Positions 35,001 through 44,547 of a stretch of 64,000 nt of DNA are shown piece by piece. Every line of letters begins with the position of its first letter. The stretch's first letter is position 1. Origin of the DNA: Apostichopus japonicus (taxonomy: Eukaryota > Echinodermata > Holothuroidea > Aspidochirotida > Stichopodidae). Under the pieces are notes generated by a model. The model did not search any database and was not told the DNA's origin. It saw nothing but the letters and a program-made list of their open reading frames with translations. Position numbers and translations under genes: made by a program. The stretch is from assembly GCF_037975245.1 (NCBI RefSeq), contig NC_092572.1:26150489-26214488 (forward strand). Direction: 5' to 3'.

Positions 35001-37123
35001 TTTCTCTGTGCATATTGCTGACTTTTACAAGCTGTCGAGTTATTGTGTCGTTACAACTGATTCCTTCTTCTTTCAAGCTGTCGTGAAATATTAATGTTTA
35101 ATGCAGGGAAAAAATGTAAACTTCAAAACACAATAACATACCATTTGAGAGAATTTGAGTCCTATCAACTGGAAAACGCTTGAGGCATGGGGCATATAAT
35201 AAAAATCAGATTACCATTATACAAAGACAAAATCAGATTATTTTTGTGATCAAGCTGCGTTCAAGTCGTCATTAGTTGTCGTAAACCAAGTTTGTTTGGG
35301 CAAGCATAATTATTAGATACATCGGATCAGAAAACAAGTCGTACGTTATTTTGAAATGTTTTTTTTTAAATATTTACCTTTTATCCGAAGTACGACTAGT
35401 TGGCGGCACCACAGATGATGAAGGCAGGATAGAAATCTTCTTAAACGGTGCTTGGGGAACAATTTGTGATGACAGCTGGGGTATGGATGATGCAAACGTA
35501 GCGTGTCGACAGCTTGGGTACTCTGCGGCGGAGGTAGCAACTAGTTCTGCGAGTTACGGAGCAGGAACTGGTCAAATCTGGTTGGATGATGTACAATGTG
35601 ACGGATCCGAAGGACATATCTTGGCTTGTAATAACAATGGTGTCGGTGTACACAACTGTGGTCATGGTGAAGATGCTGGAGTAAAATGTGAAAATCCACG
35701 TAAGTTCATTCTACATTTAGCAGATATTTGAAATATAAATTAAGGTTAGAATTACGTTTAGTATGTGATATATGAATGCATTTGCCCAAGTGTCGAAATT
35801 GCTTCAACCTGAATTAACTAACAAATTCCCAAGGTATATTATGTTAGTAATCACTCCCAACTTGTTGATGGCAATATTACGCCTAGTCGGTATTCATGAT
35901 TTGTTACATTCCTATATACTTCCTGAAATACGTCACCGGTGCTTTGGCCGAGTGGATAAAGGCGGCAGCATTTAATACTTAGCAATTGGTAGGTCCCGGG
36001 TTTGACCCGGGACGGGTCATAATAAGATGGATTTTTCATCCAAGATCAATGTACGATTTTCCCATCTGAAATGACTTTCTAATTAGAAAGGTTCCAAATT
36101 TGAGTTAAAATGTTGAACTGGAAGCCACACCACGTGAAATTTGTTATCCATAAGCTCTTGCGGGCTTCTCCTGCATTCGTGGTTGCTAAAGCGTCGTAAA
36201 AATAACTGTCGTATAATAAGTGTTGCAAGAGGAAGGCTACAACTGATTTAAAATAATTGTTCACGCAACATTATTCTTAAAACTAAAGTGGATATGATGT
36301 GACACTAAAGAAAAGACACACACAGAAAAGCAGTAACTGAATATATTTAAGTTAGATATCCCCCTTTCATATGAGTATTACATTCATTCAAGGTTTATCT
36401 CAAATGTATAATTACAAAGCTTGGCCTTTCTACCATACTTTCTGTGTGCATTTTGCTGACTTTACAAACTGTCGAGTTATTGTGTCGTTATAACTCATTC
36501 AATCTTCAAGCTTCTGTCGTGGAATATTAATGTTTAATGCAGGATCTAAATGTGAATATTTTCAACAACAAACATAACATTCGATTGGAGAGAATTTTAG
36601 TTCTATCAGCTAAGGTACGTGGCAAATGAGTATCTTCAGTATACCATTATAAATAATTAGATTAGTTTCGCGATAAAGCTGCGTTCAAGTCATCATTAGT
36701 TGACGGAGACCAAGCTTGTTTGGACAAGTATATTTTGTAAATACATCGCCTAAGGAAGCCCGTTGTACGTTATTTTCAAAGTTATTTTTTGTAAATTATT
36801 TACCTTTATCAGAAGTAAGACTAGTTGGCGGCACCACATATTATGAAGGCAGGATAGAAATATTCATAAATGGTTCTTGGGGAACAATTTGTGATGACAG
36901 CTGGGGCAAAGATGAAGCCGACGTTGCGTGTCGACAACTTGGGTATTCTGCGGCGGAGGCAGCAACTAGTTCTGCGAGTTACGGAGAAGGAACTGGTGAA
37001 ATCTGGTTGGATGATGTACAATGTGACGGATCCGAACAAAACATATATGCTTGTGGCAACAATGGTGTCGGTGAACACAACTGTAGTCATGGTGAAGATG
37101 CTGGTGTTAGATGTGAACTTTAA
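17125..37123 (+). CDS. SRCR gene B: secreted protein with nine SRCR domains
   Basis: Model: 17125-17215, 19911-20219, 21825-22133, 23738-24046, 27124-27435, 28044-28349, 30181-30489, 32870-33181, 35391-35699, 36813-37123. Every internal exon starts and ends in phase 1, every junction reads in frame (for instance GAG G|TT CGA gives E-V-R), and no exon has a stop or frameshift. The product is a signal peptide plus eight six-cysteine SRCR domains and one four-cysteine SRCR domain (the fifth), about 960 residues, without a transmembrane segment. SRCR-only proteins usually act in extracellular recognition or adhesion; ligand unknown. Because all exons are phase 1-1, any of them can be skipped without shifting the frame, so isoforms differing in domain number are possible. 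Splice choices are predicted, not observed. Confidence 0.75.
17216..19910 (+). other. Intron 1 of gene B
   Basis: 2.7 kb with no recognisable exon, SINE or element boundary. A pyrimidine-rich stretch and CCCAG precede the next exon. The frame that seems to give exon 19911 its own hydrophobic leader begins with GTG and reads through the pyrimidine tract. Confidence 0.5.
19911..20219 (+). CDS. SRCR exon B1 (type A), gene B
   Basis: 309 nt, phase 1-1, acceptor GCGCCCAG and donor CAG|GTAAGA. First SRCR domain of the mature protein: RLVGGIGDYEGRVEIYLNGA, GTICDDYWGKEDADVVC, LDDVQC, VLSC, HNC, AGVKC, six cysteines. It is the most divergent of the type-A exons at its 5' end and lacks the usual pre-exon flank, as expected for the first repeat of the array. 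Confidence 0.92.
20399..20435 (+). pseudogene. SRCR exon 3'-end fragment
   Basis: 37 nt reading YGEDAGVKCQSP and a perfect CAG|GTAAGA donor, but no acceptor or domain body. It is a leftover of a deleted SRCR exon, 180 nt after exon B1. The retained donor could compete with that of B1, though use would insert intron sequence. Confidence 0.75.
20672..20930 (+). repeat. tRNA-derived SINE, copy 2
   Basis: Same family as 1110-1375: box A GTGGCCGAGTGCATACAGGC, but the box B part is deleted (GGTCCTGGGCTAGTGTTG). This deletion is shared with copy 3, so it predates the 1.9 kb duplication. Confidence 0.75.
21825..22133 (+). CDS. SRCR exon B2 (type A), gene B
   Basis: 309 nt, phase 1-1, acceptor ATCCGTAG, donor CAG|GTAAGA. 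Full SRCR domain with six cysteines (GTIC, VAC, VQC, FAC, HNC, VKC) and the conserved WGKDEADVACRQLG helix region. It joins the previous exon as GTG (V). Its 3' intron matches that of B1, while its body is close to exons A1 and B3, which suggests gene conversion or duplication boundaries within the unit. Confidence 0.93.
22313..22349 (+). pseudogene. SRCR exon 3'-end fragment, duplicate
   Basis: Copy of the fragment at 20399-20435 (offset 1914), again with an intact donor and no acceptor. Confidence 0.75.
22586..22845 (+). repeat. tRNA-derived SINE, copy 3
   Basis: Duplicate of copy 2 with the same box B deletion. Confidence 0.75.
23738..24046 (+). CDS. SRCR exon B3 (type A), gene B
   Basis: 309 nt, phase 1-1, acceptor ATCCGTAG, donor CAG|GTAAGA. 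Complete domain with the six type-A cysteines; differs from B2 mainly at GDYEG, GYSAAEVA and the C-terminal KCEIP. No lesions. Confidence 0.93.
24289..24560 (+). repeat. tRNA-derived SINE, copy 4
   Basis: Better preserved: GTGGCCGAGTAGATAAAGGC, then GGTTCGATCCTGGG box B and the usual body ending near a CGTCGTAAAAATAAC motif. Confidence 0.78.
24731..24785 (+). pseudogene. Type-B SRCR exon remnant (5' end)
   Basis: About 18 codons resembling the start of the type-B exon at 28044 (RLVNGEANYTGLMKLL). The acceptor bases TTACAG present before the intact type-B exons are missing, and the rest of the domain is deleted; the sequence passes directly into downstream intron DNA that matches 46700 onward. 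Not usable as an exon. Confidence 0.75.
24946..26299 (+). repeat. 18-copy array of a ~77 bp intron sequence
   Basis: Direct tandem repeats of 73-78 nt, core TATGTTATCATAAGTTAAGT then AGGAAGCATACTTGAG and AACTGTCAAAAAACTTAAAT. Units fall into variants (GGAACAAAC, GGAACGAAC, AAACAAAC; AGTTAAG, AGTCAAG) that recur in order, pointing to multi-unit duplications. Single diverged copies occur at the matching intron position in other units (about 29500, 32050, 33670, 47380), so the array expanded locally from resident intron DNA. It adds 1.3 kb to the intron before exon 27124. Confidence 0.95.
27124..27435 (+). CDS. SRCR exon B4 (type A), gene B
   Basis: Complete six-cysteine SRCR domain with FASYGAGTGEILLDDVQC and HDCGHYEDAGVKC (Asp instead of Asn before C7). 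Donor CCA A|GTAAGA, phase 1. The acceptor is CAGAAG at 27121-27126, a tandem NAGNAG site, so the exon may start at 27124 or 27127, adding or omitting one codon. No lesions. Confidence 0.92.
27656..27920 (+). repeat. tRNA-derived SINE, copy 5
   Basis: Head GGTGTGACAGAGTAGATAAAGG is diverged in box A, while box B GGTTCGATCCTGGGACG is kept. Body ends near CGTCATAAAAAAC. Confidence 0.72.
28044..28349 (+). CDS. SRCR exon B5 (type B, four cysteines), gene B
   Basis: 306 nt, phase 1-1, acceptor GATTACAG, donor C|GTGCGT (weaker than the GTGAGT of its paralogue at 46048). The domain reads RLVNGEGIHTGRVELFMNGE, GTVDEDPWDDTDAGVVC, IDEVNC, LLQC, SHAEDVGVAC. C2 (Asp here) and C7 (Ser-His here) are both absent; in the family these two pair with each other, so exactly one disulfide is missing and the fold can remain balanced with C3-C8 and C5-C6. 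A stop follows 9 nt after the donor, so read-through would end the protein early as NGLRAY. Confidence 0.88.
28761..29403. mobile_element. MITE with CACTG ends (643 bp)
   Basis: A perfect inverted repeat of about 42 nt: CACTGAAATTATTTCCTCGA at the left, exact inverse at the right, flanked by GA on both sides. Contains GATTCTGATTGGCTCTCAGC. Interior AT-rich, no gene. CACTG termini with a 2 bp duplication fit the CACTA/EnSpm group, as for the large element at 51415; the very short flank makes this tentative. Confidence 0.65.
30181..30489 (+). CDS. SRCR exon B6 (type A), gene B
   Basis: 309 nt, phase 1-1, acceptor CATCCGCAG, donor CAG|GTAAGA. Six cysteines; WGMDDANVACRQLG and AITAVSSAGYGAGTG, the latter shared with exon B1. 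The donor is followed after only 50 nt by a MITE insertion. Confidence 0.93.
30541..31468. mobile_element. GGCGGCGAT-family MITE (928 bp)
   Basis: Ends TCAGGGGCGGCGAT and inverse ATCGCCGCCCATGG; flanks ATATGA and ACATGA, a 6 bp duplication with one mismatch. The uninterrupted intron sequence (TTAGATATGATTGCATTTG) can be read in the sister introns. Second family member at 33823-34673. No gene. Confidence 0.8.
31680..31940 (+). repeat. tRNA-derived SINE, copy 6
   Basis: Well preserved: GTGGCCGAGTGGATAAAGGC, then GGTTCGATCCCGG. Shifted away from its exon by the MITE at 30541. Confidence 0.8.
32008..32053. repeat. (AT)n microsatellite
   Basis: About 22 AT dinucleotides, directly before a single diverged copy of the 77 bp unit that is arrayed at 24946-26299. 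Confidence 0.9.
32870..33181 (+). CDS. SRCR exon B7 (type A), gene B
   Basis: 312 nt, phase 1-1, acceptor TTATCAG, donor GAA A|GTAAGA. Six cysteines retained, but the most diverged coding copy: RLVNGTTVYEGRTEIFMYGA, HWDMDDANVAC, LGPAVSASSSASYG, HKVGVLVHNC and a basic tail KCGKES. The following intron lacks the SINE found in all other type-A units. Confidence 0.9.
33823..34673. mobile_element. GGCGGCGAT-family MITE (851 bp)
   Basis: Perfect 16 bp inverted ends TCATGGGCGGCGATCC and GGATCGCCGCCCATGA with TAACTC duplicated outside (33817-33822 and 34674-34679). Near its right end it contains, inverted, the TTGGCGCGAAGCGTACACGA block also present in MITEs at 3597, 12309 and 39698. No coding sequence. 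Confidence 0.88.
35391..35699 (+). CDS. SRCR exon B8 (type A), gene B
   Basis: 309 nt, phase 1-1, acceptor ATCCGAAG, donor C|GTAAGT. Complete domain (RLVGGTTDDEGRIEIFLNGA, six cysteines). Orthologous by position to exon 559-867 of gene A. Confidence 0.93.
35941..36205 (+). repeat. tRNA-derived SINE, copy 7
   Basis: Head GCTTTGGCCGAGTGGATAAA, box B GGTTTGACCCGGG slightly diverged. Positional partner of copy 1. Confidence 0.76.
36813..37123 (+). CDS. SRCR terminal exon B9, gene B
   Basis: Last exon with a full six-cysteine SRCR domain, ending AGVRCEL and TAA at 37121-37123. Acceptor CAGAAG at 36810-36815 is a NAGNAG tandem site, so the start may be 36813 or 36816. RLVGG follows an Arg codon AGA instead of the usual CGA. 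AGGTGAGG after the stop repeats the arrangement in gene A. Confidence 0.92.
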
Positions 37124-37289
37124 GGTGAGGTTGTTTAATTTATAACAGGGAGTTGAAATTAAACATTAGTTATCGAGACTCATCTGGCATAATTGCTGGT
37201 ACTGGTGCCACTTAATCGCTGACCATTGACTGTTAAATTGTTATCTTGTGATATTATATTGTATTTCAACAGATGAAAGTATTAGTAAT

Positions 37290-37295
37290 AATAAA
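37290..37295 (+). terminator. Candidate polyadenylation signal, gene B
   Basis: AATAAA 167 nt after the stop, conserved with 8866-8871. Confidence 0.45.
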
Positions 37296-37974
37296 CAGAA
37301 ACAGAAAGGGTTTTGAAAGTTGCTGTGGGGGTCATTTCCTGTAACTCTGTATGTTCCTCTTCCCGTAAAGTATTATGAGACAATTTGGCTAGCAACGTCC
37401 AATTGTGTTTCAGTATTAATTAAAATAGTATTTTGTACTCGAACATATTGTTCCTTGGTCATAGTGCATCTACATTAAAAGATTTAAGTAGGACATAAAC
37501 ATAACATGAGAGAGTTTTCTAAAGCGATGTTTGTTAAATTACTGACGAAACTGGGATCAAATAGTGACTGAAGGCATGATACATGACCAGCACCATTGAT
37601 TAATAATATCAAGATATTGATACATTCATTCACACCAAGTCTTCATTAATTTTTCTTTTTTCCAGTCTCGTGAATCTTGTTTGAAACGTCGAAACATCGA
37701 TATCGGCAGAAATACCGCATCGTCTTACATCATAACATGCACAACTGCTGTGGTTCCAGAAACACTCAACTGATAAGACCCCATTTAAATTCAATTCATT
37801 TGTTGTTCTAACTTTTTTTATCAAAGAAAACGAGTGCGGTTGGATGATGATAAATGCATGAACTACATTAATGTTAAACATGCTGTACGTTCATTTTGAT
37901 AAAAAGTTTAATGTAATGAATTTCGATAATAAAATATTTTATGTACTTGACCTTGAGTTCAGATATTTCTATAT

Positions 37975-38615
37975 CACTTTAAATAAGAATGTCACATCCA
38001 TCTAATTACCACCACGACTACTCTCTCCCAAGATCATGAAAATACACTCATCTAATAGCCAGCACCAGTCCTCTCACCAAAGATATGACTGTCACACCCA
38101 CCTTATAAACACCGCCAATGCTCTCACCAAAGACAAGTTTGTCACACTTATCTAATAACTACCACGACAATTTTGACCCAAGATAAGAATGTCACACCCA
38201 TCTAATTATCACAACGACTACCCTCACCCAAGATAACGATAACACACTCATCTCATAACCACCAACAGTACTCTCACCAAAGATAAGAATGTCACACCCA
38301 CCTTAAAACCACCGCCAATACTCTCACCAAAGACAAGTTTGTCACACTCATATAATAACGACAACTATGACCAAAGATAAGAATGTCACACCTATATAAT
38401 TACCACCACCACTACCCACACCAAAGAAAATAATGCCCCACCCACACAATAACCATCGCCAATGCTCTCAACATAGAAAATATGTCACACTCATGTACTA
38501 ACCGCGACAACTCTGACCAAAGATAAGAATGTCACAAATATTTAATTACCACCATCACTACCCACACCTAAGATAATAATGGCCCGCCCACGCAATAACC
38601 ACCACCGCTTTTCTG
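37975..38615 (+). repeat. ~50 bp minisatellite, copy 2
   Basis: Same units as 9540-11080 but about 12-13 copies instead of about 30. Flanks are collinear, so the length change happened after the segmental duplication. Confidence 0.85.
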
Positions 38616-39697
38616 CTTGAAGTAAGAATGGAATGCATTTACAGATCCAAAACACAACGCGGTGGATGTTGAATAAATGTTAAACGGACACATAGAATGA
38701 AGTTCGATAAGCGTGGGTGATCTTGATTCAATTAAGCAAGTTTATCTTTCAACTGAGCACATAGCATTTCATATACAGTTTTGTCTCCGTGAGTTAATTT
38801 GGTCAGCAAAAATTGATGATCTGAGAATATTTGTAACGAATATAGCATATTTTGTGATTCTTGCTTTATTTCACTCCCCTGATTTTCCAAGGTAAGTGCC
38901 CCCTCCCACTGACGCCAATGGTCATACCACATGTGTTCACTGTTTAACTTGACTTATTTATTTTGCAGTTAAATTGATCGCTGCAGATTTCAGCATCTTC
39001 TGACCGGTGTATAAGCAAAAACGCCATCATTTAGTTCAAAGAGGTACAATAGGAATTGAACGAATGTGGTTGGATGATGTTCAATATATTTATGGTGGTA
39101 TAGTGAAGACACGTGAAAACTAACATGGATATGTATGGGAATGTACGGCACTGCCCTTCTACTCATACACCAGATTGGCAGTCTTATAATATATGTGTTA
39201 GGTGAAGTGTCGATCACTATTATATTATACACATTTTAAGAAATTCGAAGTCAGTCAATGTACAAACCCCTTAACCATGAATCAAGAAATATGCAGTTGA
39301 CAGCAGTTCCAGTCAACTTTTGGTCGAGATCCGTCGTAGCAAAACAGAACTTACAGTGTAGTAGGCCCTAACTGAGGGACACCCACTTCAAAGACTAAAC
39401 AAATATGATGCCACATCAAACCAAAGCTCTTCCTAACCCTCACCATGTTACTTCTCAGAGAGCTAACTGAATGGATGGCCCCAGTCCGCTGTGTCGACCC
39501 CAATTTGAGCGATTGAGCAACCTAGTTAGCCTTCATTAAGTTAAATTGTCCCTTTGGACTTTGCAACATTTGGTTCAATTTCTCATCTTTATCTTTATCT
39601 CATCCTTTATCTTTTAACCTCACGTTTTTTGCTGTCAGGCAGATTTGTAGAAAACTTTGAAAATTTCAACCATTACTCTAAAAATGTTAACTGTAAT

Positions 39698-39980
39698 CAA
39701 GCGTGTAGCCAGGAAACTGCCAAGGGAGGGGCGAAAATGTAAGCAAACTATCAGAGCCGTAGATACGGCATTGCAAATTATGGTTGGCGCGAAGCGTACA
39801 AGAACGTTTTGGCTAAAAATGCCTCCCAGACCGCTGGAAATGGCACTTCCCAGGCTTTCTTTGTTGCATCTTAGCATTTTCTCTCTTGAAATTACTAGCG
39901 ATATTATAAAAACATTAAAAAGAATTGCTCAATGGGGGCTGCCCCATTCACACCCCGACCCCCCTTGGCTATGCTCCTGA
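39698..39980. mobile_element. MITE with 7 bp duplication (283 bp), copy 2
   Basis: Paralogue of 12309-12591 at the same site, with CTGTAAT on both sides (39691-39697 and 39981-39987). The right end has a CTCCTGA variant. Confidence 0.8.
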
Positions 39981-40188
39981 CTGTAATGAATTTCTTTGAA
40001 ATAAAGTAATTTCATAAAGTTTTCCTTTCAAATGGGGCTGGGTTGAAATCTTTATTTTACAATGTCCTTCTCCTATCTCTTGTGTAATTGGAATATCTAG
40101 TCCAACAATTCAATAGCTTGTGTTAAAAAAATGCTAAAAAGAAAACAAGATATATTCCAAAGAAATGTAAGCGTAACTCCTCCATCTT

Positions 40189-40333
40189 CACCCGATACTC
40201 ATAGCTAGTACAGTAACTACTGCAGTAATTACTGTGCCACCTGTAACACATGTTATTGCATTACGCAGTAGTTACTGATGCACGGTTATGGAACATGAAC
40301 AGTAGTTACTGTACTAGCTATGAGTATCGAGTG
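40189..40333. mobile_element. Internally deleted MITE (145 bp), copy 2
   Basis: Same ends and site as 12801-13483 (CCATCTT and CCATCTC outside), but over 500 bp of interior is missing, including most of one arm. Confidence 0.8.
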
Positions 40334-40446
40334 CCATCTCACACTGTTTTAATAGTTTTGCTGAAGGTAGTGAATGTAAAGGAACAAGGTGCATGAAACT
40401 TCCAAAGCTGCCGGGCTCCATCTCTTGGATTCTCATAATTACTTTG

Positions 40447-40690
40447 TAAAGTCGCTACTAGAGAATACAATAGTATCGCAAATGCAGCATATTTTAGGGG
40501 AAGTTGGACCTGGCTTGTCGCTGAAGCTCTGAGAGCAATTTATTTTATTAACATTTATTTCAGTGCTACAAGAAAAAAATATTACTAAAACGTCTGCAGC
40601 TGTAGCGGATTTCAAAACGCAGATCACACCAGAGCCCTGCCACTGTGTGTAGGCCCTAATTATTTCAAGGCAATACCCAGCCTCCATCGT
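40447..40690. other. About 245 bp present only in copy 2
   Basis: Interrupts a segment that is continuous in copy 1 near 13592 (ATTACTTCGTCTTATCATGG). No clear inverted repeats or target duplication; either an insertion here or a deletion in copy 1. Confidence 0.55.
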
Positions 40691-42806
40691 CTAATCATGG
40701 TATCACTTGGAAAAGAACCTTTTTTGAATTGCTAATACCCCAACTCGTCATGAGTTCCCTAAATATATGAAAGTTCTTCTTGGTGAAAATGTGATGGTTT
40801 AAACTTCAAATGCAACATCCGATAATCAATTTCTTAAACCCAAGAATGCTATAGTAGGATGAAGCTGTTTCTGTTCAATGGTACTTATTATCGTAGCGTA
40901 TGTTTTTACAGTCTCACAGCAACGACTATAAACGCGCTTTTTCCTATACACGCTTTGGCAAATTACGATGGATAGACAACAATCCACCTATGCTACATAG
41001 TACCTCTCTCATATCCCCTTTCCATAGAATAACCATTAAATCATCAGTTGCGGGGAATGCTGCAATGTTTCCAAAAAAAATGTCTAATAAGGTATGACAC
41101 ATGATATTTGACACCCAATGTACATGGCTTGATCAGTTTGCACAGTGAATACGAGACAGTCGTTAATCAGTATGAACAGTAGTGTGTTATAAAACCGTAA
41201 CACATGTTAGACCTGTCAGCAGAGGCTACTGTGGAAACTTACTAACAGAAGAATTCATCACGCAAAGGCTGTTTCAATTATTGATTGGTTACGTGTCTAC
41301 ACATATGACCCTATGATAGACTAGTAAGTATTACTTGTAAAGATGGTTCAAATTGCTGCTTAAAAGCGTTTTGCAGTAAAAGTGTCATCCACTTTGTGTT
41401 AAAGTGTGGACAAAACCTCAAACCTTTAGAGTAGTCTGATAAATTCAGTCAATCATTTTGCATAGAATTGTGTGTTTTCCTTCAATGTAGCAACTGGTCA
41501 TACATGTTACGTCATCTTCTCCAGTGTTAGAAATGAGAATCAGCTGTACTTTAGGTATCAAGGGGAAACTACAATTCCAAACCAGTTTGGCAGTTACTTT
41601 CTCCTAAATGTTTGGATAATGACCGTAACACTAGTCACCTGACGTATAAAAGTTCGATATAATAATTCTTTAGTTATTTACAAGATAAAAACTAACGTTG
41701 ATCAAATAAATAGATTAAATTTCCTGCTTGAACGCAGAACTGTGGACACATAGAACACATGTCATGTACTTACGTTACATAATATATTAATTAATAGCAC
41801 CGTTATTTAGACAGCTGTTTAGTACAGGGTTTAATGTCATTTAAAATACATCAACGCATAAACAAATTACAAAGGTGTATCATGACTAAAACAAATACAT
41901 ACACGTATTTTAGGTAGACTTGAAGTAAGTTAAAAACAACAGAGGTTATATTTATTTTCATATACATTTTACATTACAATATAAATTTACACGTAAGTTA
42001 GTGGCAAAGAAAAGGGGCGCCATACATCTCTCGTGAAGAGTAACATGCATATAATTAACGGTACCTTCATAGCTGACAATTTAACCTATTGTAAAACATT
42101 AGTTGAAACAGTATCAAATTTGAGATTGTGGTAACGTCGTGGACGATACTTTTTCTACCTTGCATAAACATAAACTGTCAATTACACTTAAAAGAAGTTT
42201 TATTACATTGGGACTCAAAACTTTATTACACGTAGGGCTTTATTACGGTTATGACAATTTACAATTTTGGAAAATTAACAAGTATATCTCTTGTAGCCTT
42301 GGGAAGTTGGTGGTTGATGACTAAGGTTTATGTCAAGAAACTTGCGTTCTTTTTTTTTGTAATCATTGGTCTATTAGTGCCATTCCTGCTTTATTCCATA
42401 CTGTTTCTATCGTGCTTGGCTTTTAGCTCTAACAATATGCGTTTGGTAGTTCACCTTCTTTTATGAAAAGTGCAGGCTTAAGTGTTTTTGTCCCGACTAG
42501 GTTTACTGTGGCCCAATTTTGTAGCAGAACAAGAAAAAGACGAACGCAGTATCTCCTGCAGTATTCCTGCAAGTTTGTTGTATTATCGCCGTTTGCGATT
42601 TCATTATTCTGATATTCAGTTTGCTGACATTGGATTGCATTTCTTACTTTATTTTGACCTGTCTAGTTTTAAGTCGAGATATTCTCGTACCAATCGTCTT
42701 AACGTTCAGATATCAAACCAAGATTTGCATTGCCAACTTAGACAGATCATTACGATTGACAACGAAACTTGAATGATAAATATATAACCTTGAATGGTAA
42801 CGTCAC

Positions 42807-44232
42807 TGTAAGAGTTGCGAGATATGGGGTTCTTGACAACAGCTAGCTGTACAACATGATTATTGGGAATCCCCCTAGTGGTCACGATGTGTGAAGACAG
42901 CTGACCACTGTATTACAAATACAACAGGCTAAAAAAAAACAAGAATAAGACTGGCTGTTAGGTATACAGTATAAGTAGCTCTATTTGCTCGGTCACACGC
43001 ATGAAAGTATGCAACATAAAGAATCTTGGTAAAGTACTCTTTACTGTTACACAATTACACTTGTATCAACAATGAAAACTAGAGATATTGATAAAAACAA
43101 CTAGGGGTGTCAAGTGGCCACAAGACTAATACATGTATGTGTACATTAATAAAAAAGAGATAGAGCTTATCTGGCGGGAGGGTCTGTATAGTCCAGCAGC
43201 ACGGCACAGCAATGTAGTTGAATAACTGGTAGGCACGGTGATGCAAGGTTTAATGCATGAATGTCCGAGGGCACGAACTTACGAAAGAGACAGCGAGTGG
43301 TGAGAGTTCCATGAATATAGATATGGGTTAGAGTTCCAGGAATACTCCAGTGAAAATAGATATGGGCGAGAGTTCCAGGAATATACTCCAATAAATAATA
43401 TATATTTTCAAAGAAATGTTCTTCCCAAGGAGAGTAGGTAAAGTCCAGTTACGAGATAGGTAGAAGAGTAGGTGACGTCCAGGTAAAAGAGTAGGTGAAG
43501 TCCCGGTAAAAGATAGGTTAAAGAGTAGGTGAAGTCCCAGTAAAAGATATGTAAATACAAAATGTCAACTAGCAGGACACAGCTCTCAGTTCCATATAAT
43601 CCATTAAAACGATGAAATAATGTTTACAAACGTACAGCAAATCAATTATAGACAATTAATTCCTCGGACAGCAAAAGTTATATGAATGCAGATAAATATT
43701 CTCAAAGCACAAGATACTGTAGGCAACTTATTACTACTGTATTTATATATATGTATACTGTAGTGTAAAGACTACATGATGTCAAGGGTGGCTATATATA
43801 CAAACATGCCCTGTTGACTAGCTGACAACCAAACTGCCTCTCTCTCCTAAAACACCTTGGAGGAAACACCTAAACCACAGGATAACAACATGTGACCCTC
43901 TTAACACCTCTGATTGGCTATACACACCCTAGATACCAAGAGTAACACTCAGAACTAATCAGAGCTAATTACACAGGCTAATCTGCATACAAATGTCTAT
44001 CCTATAACTGAAACAACTAAGACAAGGCATCCCTTATTTAAGAAAAGAAAGTAAGAAGAGAAGATGTTTACTAAAACCAACAACTTTGGCAGAACAAAGA
44101 AAGTACTGTTGCCACTGGCTCACTACTAATTATACAAGGGAATATGAGCACAGGTTGTGGAAGAGTATAGGCGTACCTATAACATAACCACTTGGAAGGG
44201 GAGAAGAAGTAGAAGAAATAGAGCTATTTACA
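42807..44232 (-). mobile_element. Candidate Gypsy LTR
   Basis: Begins TGTAAGAG exactly where similarity to copy 1 ends and finishes ...TTTACA at 44232; on the minus strand this is TGTAAATAGC...CTTACA, preceded by the purine tract GCGGGCAGGGA as expected of a polypurine tract next to a 3' LTR. 43430-43555 has short tandem repeats (GAGTAGGTGAAGTCCC-like). No second LTR is in the window, so limits rest on the motifs and the duplication breakpoint. Confidence 0.6.
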
Positions 44233-44547
44233 TCCCTGCCCGCTTAATATTGGCTTACACTGCCAATGAAAACTTCTTGCAGCAATAACCACAAAACAAA
44301 ATTTAAAGAAATAGAAATGAAGGAAACATACAGCATATACTTGTGAAGTATATATCCAACCTGGTTAGACCAGAAGGCTGTAACTAACACAGTTTCCTAA
44401 CTTCCTAGTACAACAGTCAAACAACAGCTTGTAAATGTGAAAAAAATACAGTATCTCCTAAAACAATCGGATCCTCTGGCAAGGATCATACCACAAAGAC
44501 CGGTAAGTCTTGGTACAAAAATACAAATGAATACACAATAGCACACC

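Larger units (their letters stand above)
34815..42806 (+). repeat. Segmental duplication, copy 2
   Basis: Aligns with 1-15728 without the 6.4 kb transposon: exons 35391 and 36813 correspond to 559 and 8370, minisatellite 37975 to 9540, MITEs 39698 and 40189 to 12309 and 12801. Differences are mostly small indels, a shorter minisatellite, a shortened MITE and about 245 bp extra at 40447-40690. It ends at the Gypsy LTR. Confidence 0.85.
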
